A stretch of DNA of 64,000 bases, taken from contig NZ_CP015922.1 in NCBI RefSeq assembly GCF_001659725.1, positions 1,798,001 to 1,862,000 on the forward strand. Reading direction: 5' to 3'. This DNA is from Polynucleobacter wuianus. GTDB lineage: Bacteria; Pseudomonadota; Gammaproteobacteria; Burkholderiales; Burkholderiaceae. The notes beneath the pieces were generated by a model. That model had not been told where the DNA came from, did not search any database, and saw nothing but the letters and a program-made list of their open reading frames with translations. A program made the translations under genes and the position numbers. Below are positions 61,423-64,000 of this stretch, one piece after another (within the stretch, counting starts at the first letter, position 1; each line of letters opens with the position of its first letter).

Positions 61423-63195
61423 ATGTCCCAAGATAGTAAACCCACTAAAGCAGCCGCTGGCACAGTTGCCGAGCCTTCCAACTTTTTACGCCAGATCATT
61501 GATCATGATTTAGCAAGTGGTGCTTTCTCTCAGCGCACCAATTTAGCTGGCGAACCTATCCCCTCAATCATCACCCGCTTTCCACCCGAACCAAATGGCT
61601 ACTTACATATCGGCCATGCAAAAAGTATTTGCTTGAACTTTGGGTTAGCGGCTGATTACAACAATCAAGCTGGTGGCGCCCGCTGTAATATGCGTCTTGA
61701 TGACACCAATCCAGTCAAAGAAGATGTTGAGTATGCCGACAGCATTTTGGATGCGGTGAAATGGCTGGGCTTCGATTGGGGTACACATCTTTATCACGCT
61801 AGCGATTACTTTGATCGTCTCTATGAATTTGCAGAAATTCTGATTCAGAATGGCAAAGCCTACGTAGATAGCCAAAGCGCTGATGACATTCACACCAATC
61901 GCGGTAACTTTGGTCAAGCTGGAAAAAACAGTCCTTATCGTGATCGTAGCCCCGAAAATAACTTATCTCTCTTTCGCGAAATGCGCGATGGCAAGTTCAA
62001 AGATGGCCAACATGTTCTGCGCCTGAAGATTGATATGGCGCACCCCAATATTGTGATGCGTGACCCCGTGGTTTACCGCATCCGTCATACCGATCATCAC
62101 CGCACCGGTAGCAAATGGTGCATTTACCCACTTTATGACTTCACCCATTGCATCTCAGATGCTTTAGAGAACGTCTCTCACTCAATCTGCACGCTGGAGT
62201 TTGAGAACAACCGTCCGCTATATGACTGGATTGTTAACTCGCTTAAAGAATTGGGCGTATTCAAAGATCCCGTGCCACATCAATACGAATTTGCACGCCT
62301 TAATCTAACGTACACCATCACCAGTAAACGTAAGTTATTGCAGCTCGTTGAAGAAAAGCATGTTGATGGTTGGGATGATCCGAGAATGCCAACCATTGTC
62401 GGTATTCGTCGTCGTGGTTACACCCCAGAAAGTATTCGCTTGTTCTGTGAGCGCATTGGCGTCTCCAAGGCAGACAGTTGGATCGATATGAGCACACTCG
62501 ATCAAGCCCTGCGTGATGATCTTGAAGCCAGAGCCCCGCGCGCGACTGCAGTATTAAAACCACTTAAACTAGTAGTTGAAAACTTTGATGTATCCGCAAA
62601 AGAGGCTTGCTCGGCGCCACGCCACCCACAACATCCTGAATGGGGCAATCGTGAATTTCATTTCACACGCGAACTCTGGATTGAAGCCGATGACTTTATG
62701 AAAGAACCGATTAAAGGATTCTTTAGACTCTACCCGCCGATTGGTGATCAACCCGGTAGTCGAGTTCGTTTGCGTCACGGCTTTGTAGTTGAGTGCACTG
62801 GCTTTGAAACAGATGCTGACGGTAATGTCACTCAAGTGAACGTCACCCACTTCCCAGATAGCAAGAGCGGTACGCCTGGCTCAAACAACTACAAAGTGAA
62901 GGGCAATATTCATTGGATTAGCGCTGCAGAAGCCATTCCAACTGAAGTGCGCTTATTTGATCACCTCTTTAGTGATCCGCACCCTGATAGCGGTGATAAG
63001 AATTTCTTGGATGCAATTAATCCGAATTCTAAAGAAACCATTACCGCTTACTTAGAACCCTGTATGAAGAATGTCAAAGCTGAAGATCGCTTTCAGTTTG
63101 AACGTCACGGCTACTTTGTTGCCGATAAAACCGATTCCAAGCCTGGCAAGCCGGTGTTTAACCGTACTGTTGGTCTTAAGGATTCTTGGAAGTAG
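61423..63195 (+). CDS. glnS: Glutaminyl-tRNA synthetase
   Basis: GlnS charges tRNA-Gln directly. The 590-residue class I enzyme has the HIGH-type motif PPEPNGYLHIGHAKS, MRLDDTNPVKED, TGSKWCIYPLYDFTHCISDALENVSHSICTLEFE and the KMSKS equivalent TITSKRKLLQLVEE. A C-terminal anticodon-binding barrel follows. The ATG at 61423 is chosen; an upstream GTG is also in frame. Its end overlaps the convergent epimerase gene by 20 bp. Confidence 0.96.
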   Translation: MSQDSKPTKAAAGTVAEPSNFLRQIIDHDLASGAFSQRTNLAGEPIPSIITRFPPEPNGYLHIGHAKSICLNFGLAADYNNQAGGARCNMRLDDTNPVKEDVEYADSILDAVKWLGFDWGTHLYHASDYFDRLYEFAEILIQNGKAYVDSQSADDIHTNRGNFGQAGKNSPYRDRSPENNLSLFREMRDGKFKDGQHVLRLKIDMAHPNIVMRDPVVYRIRHTDHHRTGSKWCIYPLYDFTHCISDALENVSHSICTLEFENNRPLYDWIVNSLKELGVFKDPVPHQYEFARLNLTYTITSKRKLLQLVEEKHVDGWDDPRMPTIVGIRRRGYTPESIRLFCERIGVSKADSWIDMSTLDQALRDDLEARAPRATAVLKPLKLVVENFDVSAKEACSAPRHPQHPEWGNREFHFTRELWIEADDFMKEPIKGFFRLYPPIGDQPGSRVRLRHGFVVECTGFETDADGNVTQVNVTHFPDSKSGTPGSNNYKVKGNIHWISAAEAIPTEVRLFDHLFSDPHPDSGDKNFLDAINPNSKETITAYLEPCMKNVKAEDRFQFERHGYFVADKTDSKPGKPVFNRTVGLKDSWK

Positions 63196-64000
63196 TCTTC
63201 AGAAAATCCGCTACGCTGGGATAACGTAGTGGGGTTTTTAATTCATGTAGCCGAGTATTGGTAACTCGTCTTGATTCACGCATAAATGACCAAAGCATCG
63301 GGCTCACTATTTTTTGTAGCTCCCTAGCTGGCTTACGTGGCGGCCTTTCTAGACCAAACGCATCAGCCACCTCATCAAAATAATCACCCATCTTGGTTTC
63401 ACCGCCGTCACAGGTATTGATAATTCGCTGTGGCTTGCCGTGATAAACCGCTGCACAAACCAAGCGCGCTAGATCATCGCTGTGAATGTGATTTGAATAC
63501 GCATCCTCCTCTGGCAATAGGGCTGGAGTTTGAGACTGCAGGCGTTCAATTGGTAGACGATCAGCGGCATAGATTCCAGGGACACGCAAAATAGTCACCG
63601 CTACGCCATGTGCTGGGCCCCACAAACGCAAGACTTGCTCTGCATCTACCCTTCTCTGGGCTCGCTCGCTTTGAGGGCTAACTGGAGTTACCTCGCTAAC
63701 CTTGGCACCTCGATGATCCCCATATACACCCGTAGTGCTGATGTAGATCAGGCGCCTGACGGCATTGGAGCCTTGGGCTAAAATTCTCAATAGGTTGCGG
63801 GTTCGGCAATCACGATTTCCTTGATTTTGGGGTGGCGCCAAATGAATGACGGTTTGAGCTAAACCGGATAAACGCCATAAGCTTTCTGGATGATCCAGGT
63901 TGCCCAAAATAGGAATCGCGCCAACCTCCCTCAACTCCTGAAAACGATTTTGTGAAGAAGTGAGTGCAAAAACTCGATGGCTGCGGGATAGCTGTCTTGC
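63176..64000 (-). CDS. NAD-dependent epimerase/SDR-type protein (YeeZ-like), start outside the window
   Basis: The open frame continues on the minus strand through the right edge (residues ...RQLSRSHRVFALTSSQNRFQELREVGA), so the N-terminal Rossmann glycine motif is missing from the window. The visible part has VRRLIYISTTGVYGDHRG (the Ser and Tyr of the YxxxK-related active site), a NAD-binding region and EDAYSNHIHSDDLARLVCAAV. This fits extended SDR epimerases of the YeeZ type. The TTG at 63934 is not a real start. Confidence 0.85.
   Translation of the reverse strand, partial: ARQLSRSHRVFALTSSQNRFQELREVGAIPILGNLDHPESLWRLSGLAQTVIHLAPPQNQGNRDCRTRNLLRILAQGSNAVRRLIYISTTGVYGDHRGAKVSEVTPVSPQSERAQRRVDAEQVLRLWGPAHGVAVTILRVPGIYAADRLPIERLQSQTPALLPEEDAYSNHIHSDDLARLVCAAVYHGKPQRIINTCDGGETKMGDYFDEVADAFGLERPPRKPARELQKIVSPMLWSFMRESRRVTNTRLHELKTPLRYPSVADFLKTTSKNP

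Noticed and set aside
63176..63934. A complete 252-residue epimerase starting at a TTG at 63934
   Set aside because: The frame stays open to the window edge and the protein lacks its N-terminal dinucleotide-binding motif, so the start lies outside.
1..64000. CRISPR arrays, toxin-antitoxin pairs, restriction systems or prophage modules
   Set aside because: No regularly spaced repeats or matching proteins were seen on either strand.

Overview
The window looks like a chromosome segment of a freshwater beta-proteobacterium of the Burkholderiaceae, most probably Polynucleobacter. This is inferred from the moderately low GC content, the protein sequences, and local gene orders: rpsU-yqeY-dnaG-rpoD divergent from tsaD; a DUF2782-type protein, thrB and a BPSS1780-type membrane protein beside polA; and TctB-TctA transporter genes. 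No database search was possible, so the taxon is an inference.

Layout. 1-11.6 kb: accessory and housekeeping genes (Rrf2 regulator cut by the left edge, LON-substrate-binding protein, MpaB-type oxygenase, MAPEG, AlkB, FAD oxidoreductase, folB, Cu/Zn SOD, histidine phosphatase, tRNA-Gly(CCC)), then a heat-shock block: htpG with a sigma-32-type promoter, and an Hsp20 gene with a sigma-32-like promoter and a ROSE-like RNA thermometer over its ribosome binding site. Several small genes with ribosome binding sites lie between them. 11.7-30.4 kb: an integrated element. 30.4-64 kb: core genes (macromolecular synthesis operon, isoprenoid/folate operon xseB-ispA-dxs-folE2, Rieske oxygenase, sulfurtransferase, ZIP transporter, polA, thrB, uvrD, valS, galU, alaS-tusA, tctBA, glnS, and an epimerase cut by the right edge).

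The main discovery is the 18.7 kb interval between two halves of one tRNA-Ile2(CAU) gene. The 5' half lies just after rpoD (30419-30457) and the 3' half, still followed by a terminator, lies at 11653-11697. Both halves end in the same 7-nt anticodon loop CTCATAA. Joining the inner flanks gives a symmetrical site: GGGCTTCT, 3 nt, CTCATAA, 3 nt, AGAAGCCC. This is what an integrase attP should look like. The element therefore broke a resident intronless tRNA gene in its anticodon loop. Just inside its rpoD-side end lies a complete replacement tRNA-Ile2, interrupted after the anticodon by a 209-nt group I intron of the Azoarcus tRNA-Ile type. The intron splits the CTCATAA core, so the replacement tRNA should not be a target for the same recombinase. 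No integrase gene is visible in the interval.

The cargo centres on a ten-gene, tightly spaced minus-strand operon: Rrf2 regulator, Coq7-like diiron protein, DsbA-like protein, SenA-type EgtB homologue, SelD, a PhnD/PhnC/PhnE/PhnE-type ABC importer, and EgtD. A SenB-type (TIGR04348) glycosyltransferase faces it. This is a selenoneine biosynthesis locus with a probable dedicated selenium oxyanion importer. A betaine/ergothioneine-type binding protein-permease fusion, a photolyase/cryptochrome, YceI, CHRD, VOC and nitroreductase proteins complete what reads as an antioxidant and light-stress island. One end also holds a 1.44 kb IS3-family element, inserted in the loop of a hairpin and carrying an in-frame stop in orfB.
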